A stretch of 64,000 nt of DNA from Adiantum capillus-veneris (taxonomy: Eukaryota > Streptophyta > Polypodiopsida > Polypodiales > Pteridaceae): positions 127,307,018 through 127,371,017 of the forward strand of contig CM043968.1 of NCBI GenBank assembly GCA_014529385.2. Reading direction: 5' to 3'. Below the pieces are notes generated by a model. It had not been told where the DNA came from. It made no database searches and saw only the letters and a program-made list of their open reading frames with translations. Of this stretch, positions 43,688 to 54,881 are shown in pieces. How positions within the stretch are numbered: position 1 is the first letter of the stretch; each line of letters opens with the position of its first letter. The translations under genes were made by a program, and so were the position numbers.

Positions 43688-45329
43688 CTATCCTTGATCT
43701 CTAACCCCTTTTTGTTGTTCCCAATGAATAGGACATTTAGCCTTGGATCTAGTCACAGCCAGCACATCAATTTCATCTTCCATATTATCTGGATATTGAC
43801 AATCATTCTCCACATTGTCATACTCCTCAGTCGGAAGTACTGTGGCTGTTTTATTAGGGGTATCCTGATAAATTGGAATGTCAATAATAATCACATTTGC
43901 TTGTGCCTGTGGTTGATTTGGAGGTGGTTGTGGAGGGCCTGCTTGCTGGTTCTCCTGATTGAATGGAACAACAGGAACACCTCTCTCCTCACGATGTTTT
44001 ACCCATAAGGCACAATGAAGGCCAACCCAATGTGTAGGGTCTCCACAATATACACAAGGCATAACTCCTTGAGGCCTTCTTTGGTTATTATCCTGGTTTC
44101 TTCCAGGTCCCCTCTGAAATCCCTGTCCAGGAGGTCTTTCTCTAAATGGAGCCACCTGATTTGCCTCTGCTGAAATAGTACCCCGCCCAGCACCTGTACC
44201 TGTTTTACCTCTTTGCTTAGGGTTGTACCAGCATTGAGCAGTGGTGTGTCCATCTCTTTCACAAATCTCACAGTACCTTTTCTCTTTAGGTGCTATGACT
44301 GAATAGCCAATATTCTTTAATTGCTGAAGTATATCAACTTCACCCCCTGTTTTGTCCTTCTTCTTCTTCTTAGGACTCTTCTTTTTCTTCATTTCCTCCT
44401 CATCAGATGAACTACCAGTATCTGATTCTTCAGAAGAAGATGTATCTGATTCTGAACCTGTTTCCTATTCCTTGTCGCCTCTCTTACTAGACTTTGTCAT
44501 TCCCAGCCTCTTCTCAACTCTAGAAGCAGCCTGTACCAAATTATCAAAACCTCCTCCAATGTCAATGCTAGCCACTGCATTTTTAATACCACTCCTCAAT
44601 CCTTTGAGAAAGTAGCCTGCCAACATTTCATTAGTTGGCCTTTCATTTCCTTTGCAATCTCTCAGCAAATATTCTAAATCTCTGAGCAAAATCTTCTACC
44701 AACATTGTCCCCTGTTTGATGCATCGTAACTTGCTTAAAATATCTGTAGGAGTTTTCTCCTTCTGAAATCTTTGTAGCAAAGCCAAACTAAGTGCAGCAT
44801 AAGTGGGAAAGTGAGCCATTCCATATTGGCTGAACCAGCTCATGGCCTTGCCTTCCAAGGTAGCTGAAAATTGTTGTAATTTTATAGAATCTGGAAACAT
44901 CACCTGGTATCCACTTGCTTGCCAGCGGGTTTCAAATTGTGCTACATGACAATCTGCATCCTCTTTGGGCTTCCCTCTGAATTTGGCGGATTTAATCTGC
45001 GGATTAGGAGGTGGTTGAGCCATGGGAATGGGATTTGGGATTCTTACAGGTCTTTGCCTGCTAGATCCCCTCAATGGGTCAAATTGGAGTCGCCTTCTAC
45101 TTCGTGCAGGTCCTCCTGTCAAGAGTAGTGCCCCCACAAGTTGCCTCACTGCCCTTTCCTCTACTGCTCCAGAACCCTCCTCCCCAGAATTTACCAACCG
45201 TTCTTGAGGTGGTGGATCAGTTTCTTCATCAACAATCACATCCTCATAATGGAATGGATCTATATTGCCTGCTCTGGCTTGAGCCCGTGTGTAATATATG
45301 CGAGAGTGTCTTCTACCTCGCTCGGACAT
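43688..45329 (-). pseudogene. gag: Element C gag, frameshift and stop
   Basis: Starts MSERGRRHSRIYYTRAQARA at 45329, only ~100 bases after the LTR. The capsid core has FRGKPKEDADCHVAQFETRW, FSATLEGKAMSWF and LRCIKQGTMLVEDFAQRF. A frameshift near 44650 continues as ERPTNEMLAGYFLKGLR. A TAG at 44465-44467 precedes an acidic/Ser-rich stretch, a Lys-rich run (KKKKSPKKKKKDK) and two zinc-binding motifs: CEICERDGHTTAQCW (canonical) and CVYCGDPTHWVGLHC (longer spacing). Confidence 0.9.
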
Positions 45330-45403
45330 GCATTATCACCAGAATGATATTCATGAACCGAAGAATAATACCTGATAATTGCATACGTCCTCAGCCACGA
45401 GAA

Positions 45404-45427
45404 CTGAACCCGCAGGATCGCCAAATG
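45404..45427 (-). promoter_or_regulatory. Candidate primer-binding site of element C (tRNA not identified)
   Basis: The interior next to the 5' LTR reads TTTGGCGATCCTGCGGG on the minus strand. Position is right for a primer site, but it does not match the initiator-Met or Asp sites seen elsewhere in the window, and I cannot assign a tRNA. Confidence 0.4.
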
Positions 45428-45847
45428 TGTTGTGGTTCATCAACACAGAAAATACTAGTACATCACAAATCTTTCCGCATCTCATAGCTCGGAAATAATA
45501 CACAGAAATACTAACATCATACTGAAGGTAAGAGATAGAAGGAATTGATAACTCAGAATTAAGATGACAAGAGTGCTTCATTGATCAAGAAGAGCTACAA
45601 CATCTCTGAATCTCCTGCGCTATCACAACTCCGACTTATAACCACCATACAAAACAGACTGGTAATAACAACCTCAGTCTTGATATATCATAACTGTTAA
45701 ATATCCGATTTAAACAACATCCAACTATCTATGATCCGACTAACTATATCCGATGAACTATATCCGATGAACTATATCTGATGAACTATATCCTATGAAG
45801 CACTTCTGACTAACTACTAAATTGACATTCTGATATGCCTGTCAACA
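45428..45847 (-). repeat. 5' LTR of element C (420 bp)
   Basis: Plus-strand ends TGTTGTGG and GTCAACA; TGTTG/CAACA forms the terminal inverted repeat. Near 45740-45800 it contains a tandem array of a 14-base unit (CCGATGAACTATAT-like), one unit longer than in the 3' LTR. Confidence 0.95.
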
Positions 45848-46840
45848 CATCACTAGCATTTTGGTTATCACCATGAGTACTTCGGTGATGGTTCCCTAAA
45901 GTCTAGTTGTTACAGTACCTTTTTCAATAGCTTTATAGGCTCTATGATCTCGTAAAATTTTGTGTAAATTTGGCCTAAACCTGTCACTTATGGGCGTTTG
46001 ATGGTAACATCGTTTCTTTTGGTTTTTAGTTAAATGACTGAAATTGTCATGAGGGAATCTCTACAAATGATTACTTTCTCATATATGATTGCATATTGTA
46101 GCATAAATTTTTAGGGCTTCTTGCTACCGTGGTTGGCTGAAAGCATGATCAAGGTAGGGTAACTTACAAAATACGGTAAGTTTTGATAACTTAACTACTT
46201 TGCCCAACCAAATAACGAACATTGGACTAGCTTTTGGCTGGTTGTGACTACTTTAAGAGTGTTTTTATTTTAAAAAAACCAACTACGCTAACTAGTGCTT
46301 TCACAAAAAAGTTGAAATGTGACTTAATATGGGGGGATTCTTACACTTGGATTAGAAGGGGTAATGGCCTTCTAATCAAAATGATGTAAATTTTGTCTGT
46401 AATTGGAAAATTTTGGGCTCCTTTGTTAAAAAACACATTTACTATTTGACTAAGCTTGTACAAAGTTAAGTAAAAGTTTTTAAGATCGACATGAATAACA
46501 ATTGGTATGGTCCATTGATACCTGTAATACACATCCAAAGCTAACCTATGTGTTGTCTTGTTTGGATGGATGCAGGTAAGGGATCTATCTTATCTTGGAA
46601 CGTTTTTTTTTAACTTTGGCAAGCTGACCTACACTAGATTGCACACTCACTTATGATTCGAGAAGTTCTTCTACTATCTGTATACTTGAATGAGACCTCA
46701 TTCTTCCAAACATTGTACAAAAATGATTCTAATACTGAGTTGTTTCTGTACTTATCTTTTCATTTTTCTAAAGCCAGCTATCTTTTGAATGTAAAAGTTC
46801 AATTATGTCTTATTATACAAGGTAAAACAGCTACACACAC
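45848..46840 (+). mobile_element. Penelope-like element copy 1, right part (3' UTR)
   Basis: Continuation of 35194-36911 after element C. It matches 52434-53406 of copy 2 over about 1 kb with scattered differences, starting CATCACTAGCATTTTGG and ending with GGTAAAACAGCTACACACAC. It is non-coding. Copy 2 begins immediately after it, so the two copies are head to tail. Confidence 0.85.
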
Positions 46841-47495
46841 ATCCTATACATAAGGTTTTTCTTTCTAGAGATACCGGGATGCTGGCTTTGGAAATTAATT
46901 CCAAAATTTAGCTTTAGGATGGACCCACAGACTATAATCCCTTGACTGGTTGACTGGTGTTAGGTGGTCCTTCATGGACTCTATTTCTGGTGTCCTGCTC
47001 ACGGCTATTATAGTCTTTGACTTTGCCGTGTTAAGGTTTGTAGGCCCAAACTACATTTACTGTTTTTATTTATGTTTAAACTGTTCCTTTTTCAAGACCA
47101 CATACCCTTTAAAAAGACAGCCCGCATGAGTACTAAACACAACCCTGATAATCATCCAAAGATTCTCGAAAAGATTAAGTTGTACCTTAAAGACAATAAA
47201 ACCAAGAATGCTTTGGCAGTTAGAACTAGAACCTTCCTTACTAGGAAAGCCAAAGATTGTATTAATTACTACGATAAGAAAAAATAACCTCACCACACTT
47301 TTTTGTAATATTGTAGACTCTTGCTCTCTCACAAGGATTGGAATTGACCTCTGAGCCCCTCTTAGTGGTCACATCTCTTGTACTCAGATGTTTTAGCAGC
47401 TTGGATGCTTCTCAACTAATATATGACTCAACTCTTACCTCTAACAAGAAATTGTCTATCTTACATATGCTATCTTTTAATGATTGGGTTAAATT

Positions 47496-49160
47496 TTGGC
47501 TACTCTAGATAAGGACTCCAAGGAAGGGGTAAATTTGATTACCCAATACATAGCCCAACTTCCCATACTTTCTTCACGATACCAACAAGAGCTTTCCCTA
47601 TTATCTTCCTCAGGAGCTGATCTGTCAAACTTTCTAAGGAAGCTGTGCGGTCTCAATCCCTCTTTGTCTGTACACTATCTACTCTGACTATCCCGCAAAC
47701 TGGTGGTATCTTTTGTAGGGATAGTGCAGCTCTTGAAGCAGTTAAAGAATTTCAGAGTAATCTTTGTTCCCTCAATGACTCTAACCTCTTGGAGATGGTA
47801 CTAAATATCTCCAAAGTTTTTCTTGTCTTACCTATTAGACAGATTGAAATTCAATCCCTTGGGGTTGACCATCAGCTTTGGGTCCTACCCAACAAGGCAT
47901 TCTTAGCACCCATTCTGAGTGAAACTTGGGTATACCTTGCCAACCTCCCTGCCTCTACTATGGAGGACTGCAGACTCAAGATCTTAAAAGGTGGAAAATT
48001 TCTTGACAAAGGGGAGCTCATCAAAGCACCCTTCAACCTCAATCTCATTGACCACTCCAAATGCCCTTCCAATACTGGCCTCTACATCCGTACTAAAGGA
48101 AACATTGAATTTGCTAAAAGTAACCTGGATTTCTACACCGAATCCAGCTGGAATGTCTTTCGACCTTATGTAAAATGTGCCTACAGATTTCTTGACGCTA
48201 AAGCCTCTTGTGAATCCAACATCATGTGGTTGGATCATACCATTTGGTTTATTCTCAACCATCTTGACCTACTCTTCCCAGAAAAACCAGTGGATTTTCA
48301 CCTCTCTCTCATTTGTTCTTGGTTGGGTGGCCAAGCTTAGCAAATTGTAATTGTGCAGATTGCCTTTAACATCTTATGTGGATTAATGCTGGATATCTTG
48401 AAGGAATTAAAATCTAACGAACCTGGGATTTACCTTACTACTTATGCTAACTAAAAAGGCGTTAAGATCATCACTAGTTTACTTAAACCTTGTTTGATGA
48501 TGATGACTCCCTTGCTATGAAAAGACCCAACTCTTTGACTACCCCCAACTCCTTTACTTCCGTTTTAAGTCCTAGCTCATCCTCTAACTATCTTGTAGCT
48601 ACACTAGGGGTAGAGGCAGGACTTCCCCCATCAGGAATATCCTTGAATTGTAATCCTTGGTGATATTGCAAGTTACTACAAGCCCTTGCGGTAGAAGAAC
48701 TCTCAACAAAGTGGATCCGAAGAAAGGTTATATCTACATACACTGTCTCTTTCACAATGTACTTCTCAATTGAATTCAACCTAAAAACCTTTTTTGTGGT
48801 GCTTTCACCTTCTTTTTGGAAATCACAAATTACTCGATAATATACTCATTGGATGGAAGTATCAACAACCTGTGAAAAATTTGGTTTATAGTAATGAATT
48901 TCTTCGGCAAGATTATGTTCCCAAATGTACATGCTATGAATTTACCACGTTTTGCAGGAACTTCAAGGCATATGGAAAACATGTTTGTACATTGTGATCT
49001 TAGCATTATTGAAAATATTAAAGTACGTAGAATCTTGGCCAATGGGCTCAATCATATCACTAACTTTCCCAAAACCCTTACCTTGCTCTATCAACTATAG
49101 TAAGCTGCCTCACCGACCTTGTCAATGCTCTCCAACTGGAGACGATAGTCCTATCGGACT
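47496..49160 (+). pseudogene. Penelope-like element N-terminal coding region
   Basis: Broken frames upstream of RT. 47496-47687 (MATLDKDSKEGVNLITQYIA) runs into 47645-48340, a 231-codon frame with TIPQTGGIFCRDSAALEAVK, TWVYLANLPASTMEDCRLKI and SSWNVFRPYVKCAYRFLDAK. Further weak frames continue to 49160, including FGKIMFPNVHAMNLPRFAGT. I do not recognise a domain. A small frame at 47072-47287 with a Lys-rich end may be part of the same gene. The region may supply an RNA-binding or structural part of the element protein. Confidence 0.55.
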
Positions 49161-51071
49161 TAAATAAAGTTGTGAAGAAATGCTTCCTTCAAAGAATATC
49201 ACAAATTCCTAGAAAATGGTTATCCTCTGATGAATCCTGGCTTAGATCATAGCTGGCTTTTGAGTTTCAAAATATCTCTGATAAATGGTTTGTAGTCGGG
49301 CTTGACAAAAGCTCTAACTGTCCCACTCTTATTTGCAAAAACCTTGCTTGGAAGGCTGCCTGCGATCGAGTATTTGGAAAGGAATTCTGTAGAATTAACA
49401 CTTCACTACAAACAATTACCAATAACATCTCAAAATGCTTAGGGAATCTAAGCTACTTTGTACAGAACACTAAGCTACCAGTATTGTTTCCCACCTATTA
49501 GATTCATAAGCATAAGTTCAGATGGATACCTGATGCTTCCAATGGTATCTTTACTGATATCACCAAGGATATCACGCTTTGCCTTGACCTTATACTAGCC
49601 GAGTTTGAGCTTATTTGTGCCATTAAACAGAAAATCTGCCATGACTTCCTTCAAATACAGTACAACCCCCTTTTGGCTTACAAAAAACTCACAGAAGTCT
49701 CACTTAACCTCCCACAGCAAATCCTCCACATTTTCACTGTGGATATTACACAATGCTACGAAAACATTCCCCTTGATGGGGATCTTGGCCTTAAGGTTGT
49801 TCTTGCGAAGGTGATTAAAATGGCTTTCTCCAATGCTAGAAAGAAGAAACATTTTTACATCTCTCTATCCAAAAAACCTAGGTGGATTAGAAAGACTCAC
49901 TCCGTACACTCCTTACACTTCAATGCAGAAAAGATTTGTTTCTAGGGTAAAACCCCCAACTTAAGGCCACCTAAGGGGCATTGCAAATTGTTGCCAGCAT
50001 ACTCCACCGTTTTCAGGTTGGATGTGTGCAATTGGAAGAGCTCATCAATGTCTACCTACAGTAAAAATCTCGCCCACAAACGGTGCTTCGACGACGACGC
50101 ACAATAACGTCGAAGATTTTATGTGTAACAAAAATGGACGTGAGTTAAAAGCCACACCAAGGGGGTATTATGAGACATGGCAGCCAACAAGGCTTGAACC
50201 TGGATCCAACGGCTAAGATTTAAAGTTGAGCTGAGCTAACCACCTCGCCACAAGGCCACTTGTGTCCCAATATTGGACCTTTACAATTTTAAACTTGGGG
50301 GGTCCAGGGTCCCATTAGAGGGGGCCGGTTTTTTATTGTCCCCTTTATCCTACATCTCATGGCTGCTTAATAAATGTACTATAGTTTCTGGTGGTCTCTG
50401 CTTCAACCAATGCCTAGGCATCCCCATGGGGTTCTCATGTTCTCCACTCATGTGTAATTTCTACCTTGATTTCTTCGAATAAAAATGGTTTCTCAAAGCC
50501 ATGGAATCTTGCAAAAATAATCTTTCACATTTTGGACATACCTACAGGTATATGGATGACTTATTAAGCATCAACAATAAAGCCTCCCTCAAAGAAATTT
50601 GTCTGATATATCCTCATTGCCTAAAAATTGAACCTACATCTTTACATGGGCTCATTACACCCAATGGGGCTTTTTGCACATCAGTTCAATTCCCGAGCCT
50701 TTCCATCTCTCTTCATATTCCTTTTGTCGGAGGATATGACCTAAGGTTTGTTTGGAAAAGGGATCTCCTAAAACTGCCACCTGTGGAGTTCATTAAAAGG
50801 AATAGTAATAGACCTCACAAGGCGACTATTAGCTCTTGTCTCAGCCTGCTTTATTTGATCATCTAATCCTCTTTCGACTATCTCCTTGCCTGGGATGATA
50901 TTAAACTGCTAATAAAGAAATATTGTCTTAATGGTTTTAACAAAAACGAGATTCTTAACACAATCTTGCAATCCCTTACTTAGCGCGACTGGCCTGGGTT
51001 ACACTTTAACCGAGAAAATTTCATTTCTCTAATAAGGAAGTAGGCCCATTCACAATGGGCCTACTACTTTT
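49161..51071 (+). pseudogene. Penelope-like reverse transcriptase, split by insertion
   Basis: RT motifs in order. Fingers-side KHKFRWIPDASNGIFTDITK (about 49508-49570); motif A FTVDITQCYENIPLDGDLGL (about 49733-49790, catalytic Asp present); motif B LGIPMGFSCSPLMCNFYLDF (about 50410-50475); motif C YRYMDDLLSINN (50543-50578, both Asp present); motif D-like ICLIYPHCLKIEP. Then KRNSNRPHKA and a thumb-like segment YLLAWDDIKLLIKKYCLNGF, ending WAYYF-stop near 51069. Frameshifts and stops occur, and about 400 bases of foreign DNA lie between motifs A and B. The TQCYENIP and GIPMG forms differ from gypsy and copia RT. Confidence 0.75.
49944..50350 (-). mobile_element. SINE-like insertion with tRNA-type A and B boxes
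   Basis: This block interrupts the RT gene. On the minus strand it carries a tRNA-like head: A box TGGCGAGGTGG at 50240-50250 followed by TTAGCTCAG, and B box GGTTCAAGCC at 50191-50200, in the right order for an RNA polymerase III promoter. The body runs left to about 49944 and includes an 8-base inverted repeat CTTCGACG...CGTCGAAG near 50075-50110. I see no clear A-rich tail or target duplication, so the boundaries are approximate. The 80 bases right of the A box are of unclear origin. Confidence 0.6.
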
Positions 51072-51104
51072 GACTCATTGTGTTTGGTGCCTGGGACAGG
51101 GTGG

Positions 51105-51220
<116 letters not shown>

Positions 51221-53365
51221 TGTTGTACTTATTTAACTCCTTACTTATTTGTTCCTATTTTAAAAAAAAGGGGGTAGAGCTTCAAAGGGCTTGTACCTCC
51301 ACTATGGGGCTTGGCCCTTCATAACTACTAAAGGCCTGATAGGGCGCTGGTATTTTCTGGTCTAATGGCATATACACACACTCCTACTTTACCACCTAGC
51401 TTGGGGGTATTCTCGAGCTCACTTGCCTCCTAGTACTTTAGTAAAAACCTACCACCTATGATCACTACCATTGGCTATAGCCCTTCTCAATACTTGAGTG
51501 AATTAACCACGGGTGAAAACCCTGCCACGCCATGAATTCTCATGGTTGCCTCTTCATTAGACTGCACAAGCGGCCTCACCTTCTCTATGGAAGATCTTCC
51601 AAGCGCTTGGATTACTGCATGATTTGCAATTATGGTGACCTCCCTCCCTTCTATATTTAAAGATGAGGGTGCATCTCTGCCCCTCACTTAGCTTTGGTTG
51701 TACCCTGTTTGCTTGCATAAAATTTGTGACTGCGTATCTGAATCTCCACCACATCAAAGCATGGACTCTCAACTCAAATAAGTCAGGTCGGCCACTGTTA
51801 TTTCGTGGTTTGTTTTACCTGTTGTATTGCTTTGTGTTTGTACCGCGAGGGTTTGTTATTCTAAGATGATGATAGTTTTTTCACAAAAGTTGTAGGAAGT
51901 TATGGTCGATTCTTCCTGCAATGTTGTTATCCCAAACTTGGGGGTACCGTGCGTTGTGTGACTAGTGATGGTTCATAGACTACTCTCTATACTTATAACG
52001 GTTTTAAAAATCCACCTGAACGGTCGTTGGTCTGTTCACTGGGTTTGCTAGGGTTGTTTTTGTGCCCTGGAAATCGGTACTAAATTGGATTTGTATTGTT
52101 CTTTTTTGCCTACTAATCTCGGTTGTAGGATGGCAGACTGTTTGATGCCTTGTTGCTTGACTATTACTCTGTGTCAGGAAAAACTCATGATATTTTGGAA
52201 AAAGGGGGGTGTAGCTGTACCCGCCACACACGAGTAATGGGTATTTTTTTTTTTTGGCTAGATGTGTATTGTCGTTGTTTCGGTACATGGCTTTATATTA
52301 AGGGCTCTAATTTACGTTCTAGCTCACTAGCAGTTCCTTGGCGTGTTTACTTTTTTGCTGATTAAAACTGCTAGCTAATGCTCGTGAAGGATTGTTTTGG
52401 AAAAAAATGAGAGGGATTACCGATTACCATTTACATCACTAGGATTTTGGTTGTCGCCATGAGTACTTCGGTGATGGTTCCCTAAAGTCTGGTTGTTACA
52501 CTACCTTTTTCAATAGCTACATAGGCGCTATGATCTTGTAAACTTTGGTGTAAATTTGGCCTAAATCTGTGATGGTAACACCACTTCTTTTGGTTTTTAG
52601 TTAAATGATTGAAACAGTCATGAGGGAATCTCTACAAATAATTACTTTCTCATATATGATTGCATATTGTAGCATAAATTTTTAGGGCTTCCTGCTACTG
52701 TCATTGGCCGAAAGCATGATCAAGGTAGGTAACTTACAAAATATGGTAAGTTCTGATTAACCTAATTACTCTGCCCAACCAAATAACATACATTGGACTA
52801 CCTTTTGGTTGGATTGTGACTACTTTAAGAGTGTTTTTATTTAAAAAAAAACCGACTACATAAACTAGTGCTTTCACAAAAAAATGTGACCTAATATGGG
52901 GGGATTCTGATACTTGGATTAGAAGGGGTAATTGCCTTCTAATCAAATTGATGTAAATTATGTCTATAATTGGAAAATTTTGGGCTTCTTTGTTATTAAA
53001 CACATTTACTATTTGGACTAAGCTTGTACAAAGTTAAGTAAAAGTTTCTAAAATCGACATGGATAACAATTGGTATGGTCCATTGATACCCGTAATACAC
53101 ATCCAAGGCTAACATATCTGTTGTCTTGTTTGGATGGATGCAGGTAAGGACTCTATCTTATCTTGGAAGGTTTTTTTAATCTTTGGAAAGCTAACCTACA
53201 CTGGATTGCACACTCACTTATGATTCGGGAAGTTCTTCTACTATCTGTATATTGGAATGGGAGCTCATACTTACAAATATTGTACAAAAATGATTCTAAT
53301 ACTGAGTTGTTTCTGTACTTATCTTTTTGTTTTTCTAAAGCCAACTGTCTTTTGAATGTAAAAGT

Positions 53366-53700
53366 CCAATTATGTCTTATTATCAAAGGTAAAACAGCTA
53401 CACACACACACACACGCACACACACACACACACAACGGGCATTACTACTCATTTGTCCAGTGAGGTACAAGAGTTGGCTTAACGCGTTTTTAGCAGGCAA
53501 AAGAGAGAACATAAATATATAAATATAAATATAAGTCCAAATATGTCTTATTATCAAAGGTAAAACAGCTACACACACACACACACACACAACGGGCATT
53601 ACTACTCATTTGTCCAGTGACGTACTAGAGTTGGCTTAACGCGTTTTTAGCAGGCAAAAGAGAGAACATAAATATATAAATATAAATATAAATAGAAATA
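53366..53700 (+). repeat. ~165-bp tandem duplication at the end of the Penelope-like element
   Basis: Two adjacent units (about 53366-53534 and 53535-53700) share ATGTCTTATTATCAAAGG, an AC run, AACGGGCATTACTACTCATT and GGCTTAACGCGTTTTTAGC, ending in AAATATATAAATATAAAT. Copy 1 has only the first part of one unit. The second half of each unit may be flanking DNA caught in the duplication or the true 3' end of the element. Confidence 0.85.
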
Positions 53701-53771
53701 TAAATATAAATAAATGAATAAATAAATAAATAAATAAATATATAAATATATATATATAGAGAGAGAGAGAG
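53695..53771. repeat. AT-rich TAAA/TATA and GA simple repeats
   Basis: Runs of AAATA, then (AAAT)n, then TATATATA and (GA)n follow the tandem duplication. Frames crossing it are Ile/Phe/Tyr-rich artefacts. Confidence 0.9.
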
Positions 53772-54628
53772 CTACAAAACTCTTTGCCTTGAGCATAAAC
53801 CAACTGACAAGGGAAAGCCAATCTTTTATTTAAAAAAAGGAGAGAGAGAGATTCTCTTCGGCTGCAGTCTCCTCTCGAGCTCGCCTCGATGGTTGTGCCC
53901 CCCCCCTCTTCGGTGAGCTCAGATACACAATTGATTTGAGGTGTTTTGGAGTTGATTTATAGGCTCAATGGGGGATGATTGTGTGCATGGCTTCATGACA
54001 ATACGTGTGGTTTGGAATTGGATAGGAGTGAGAGAGACTCATTTCATCATAGAGAAAAAGCGGCATCTTCTCAAATGCATAGCCTCAACATCGATGATTA
54101 TCCTCCGACATCCCCTCGGCTCCCATGAAATTCCTCTCAACATCAACTCTTCCTCAACACACACTGACCCTCCCAAAGCTCCCGTAGCATTCTAAAGCAA
54201 AAATACTATGAGTGACTATGCCTCTCGAATGACATTGACCACTCAGGTATATATTGGACCATCATAGGATTTTGTGAGTCAAATGTACTTCTTAGCACAA
54301 AGCTTGGAGGATATGTATGCCTTCTAAGGTTATAGGCATTAGATTTCCTTATATGTCATATTTTTAGACGACAAGCTTTTTGGCTAGTGAGGTAGTGTGT
54401 CAAGCTACAACTTATGTATTTTCTCACTGACACACATTCCGATCAAGACATTTTGCTCCCAGGTCTCAATGTTGATTATGATGCACAAGTTATATGCTCA
54501 TGTATGACTGTGTGGATCATTTTAGAGAGGTTTATACAATAGATTTATGGAAATTTTATCATGTTTGACATTTCGGAATACAAGTTAGCCAGGTACATCT
54601 CGCAGGTGGTAGATTTGCAGGTATACAG
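53772..54628. other. No recognisable gene
   Basis: Mixed sequence between the Penelope-like element and the ORF3 fragment. A 75-codon frame at 53968-54195 has no resemblance I can name. The last part may be decayed element B-type DNA, since recognisable ORF3 begins at 54629. Confidence 0.5.
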
Positions 54629-54881
54629 GCTTTGGAAGAAGTGAAGAGCAAACATAAAAAATACGTTCAACAACTTTTGGGGCAACATTGAGTGAGCTAG
54701 CTAGACTTAAAATGTCTTTGGGACTGTTTTAAGAGTGGACCTTAACATTGGAGGAGAAGTCAAGAATGTATTGAGCAATTGACTAGCAAGAATGCAAAGC
54801 TGCAAGTTTAGAATCTTATGTTTGATCAAAGATTAAAGCCATTGTTGGATATGGAGAAGCAAGTGTTGGGTCATTGAGGTG
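54629..54881 (+). pseudogene. ORF3 coiled-coil remnant (third copy in window)
   Basis: The plus strand closely matches element B DNA at about 7300-7450: GAAGTGAAGAGCAAACATAAA, then CTTTTGGGGCA and AGAGTGGACCTTAACATTGG are shared. It translates, with stops, to LARLKMSLGLF-stop-EWTLTLEE. After a frameshift it gives SKNAKLQV-stop-NLMFDQRLKPL then DMEKQVLGH, matching SGKNTELQVENEMLQQRLKP and ALEKQVLAQ of element C. It keeps the part that element B deleted, so the families overlap. It ends against the copia fragment at about 54880. Confidence 0.75.

Larger units (their letters stand above)
36912..45847 (-). mobile_element. Complete Ty3/gypsy element C with accessory ORF3, 8936 bp
   Basis: Bounded by LTRs 36912-37317 and 45428-45847 that begin TGTTG and end CAACA, with target duplication CATCA at 36907-36911 and 45848-45852. 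The insertion target is confirmed by the uninterrupted equivalent in the other Penelope-like copy near 52438. Sense is minus. Order: gag, protease, RT, RNase H, integrase, GPY/F-type C-terminus, then a 2.1-kb accessory gene (ORF3) before the 3' LTR. LTRs differ at about ten positions plus one 14-bp repeat unit. Every gene is damaged by stops or frameshifts. Confidence 0.96.

Noticed and set aside
45880-45910. CCCTAAA motif in the Penelope-like 3' UTR as a telomeric trace
   Set aside because: It occurs once per copy and not as a tandem array, so chance is sufficient.
53153-53599. 148-codon minus-strand frame
   Set aside because: It spans AC microsatellites and the tandem duplication in the 3' UTR of the Penelope-like element; CVCV runs show the low-complexity origin.
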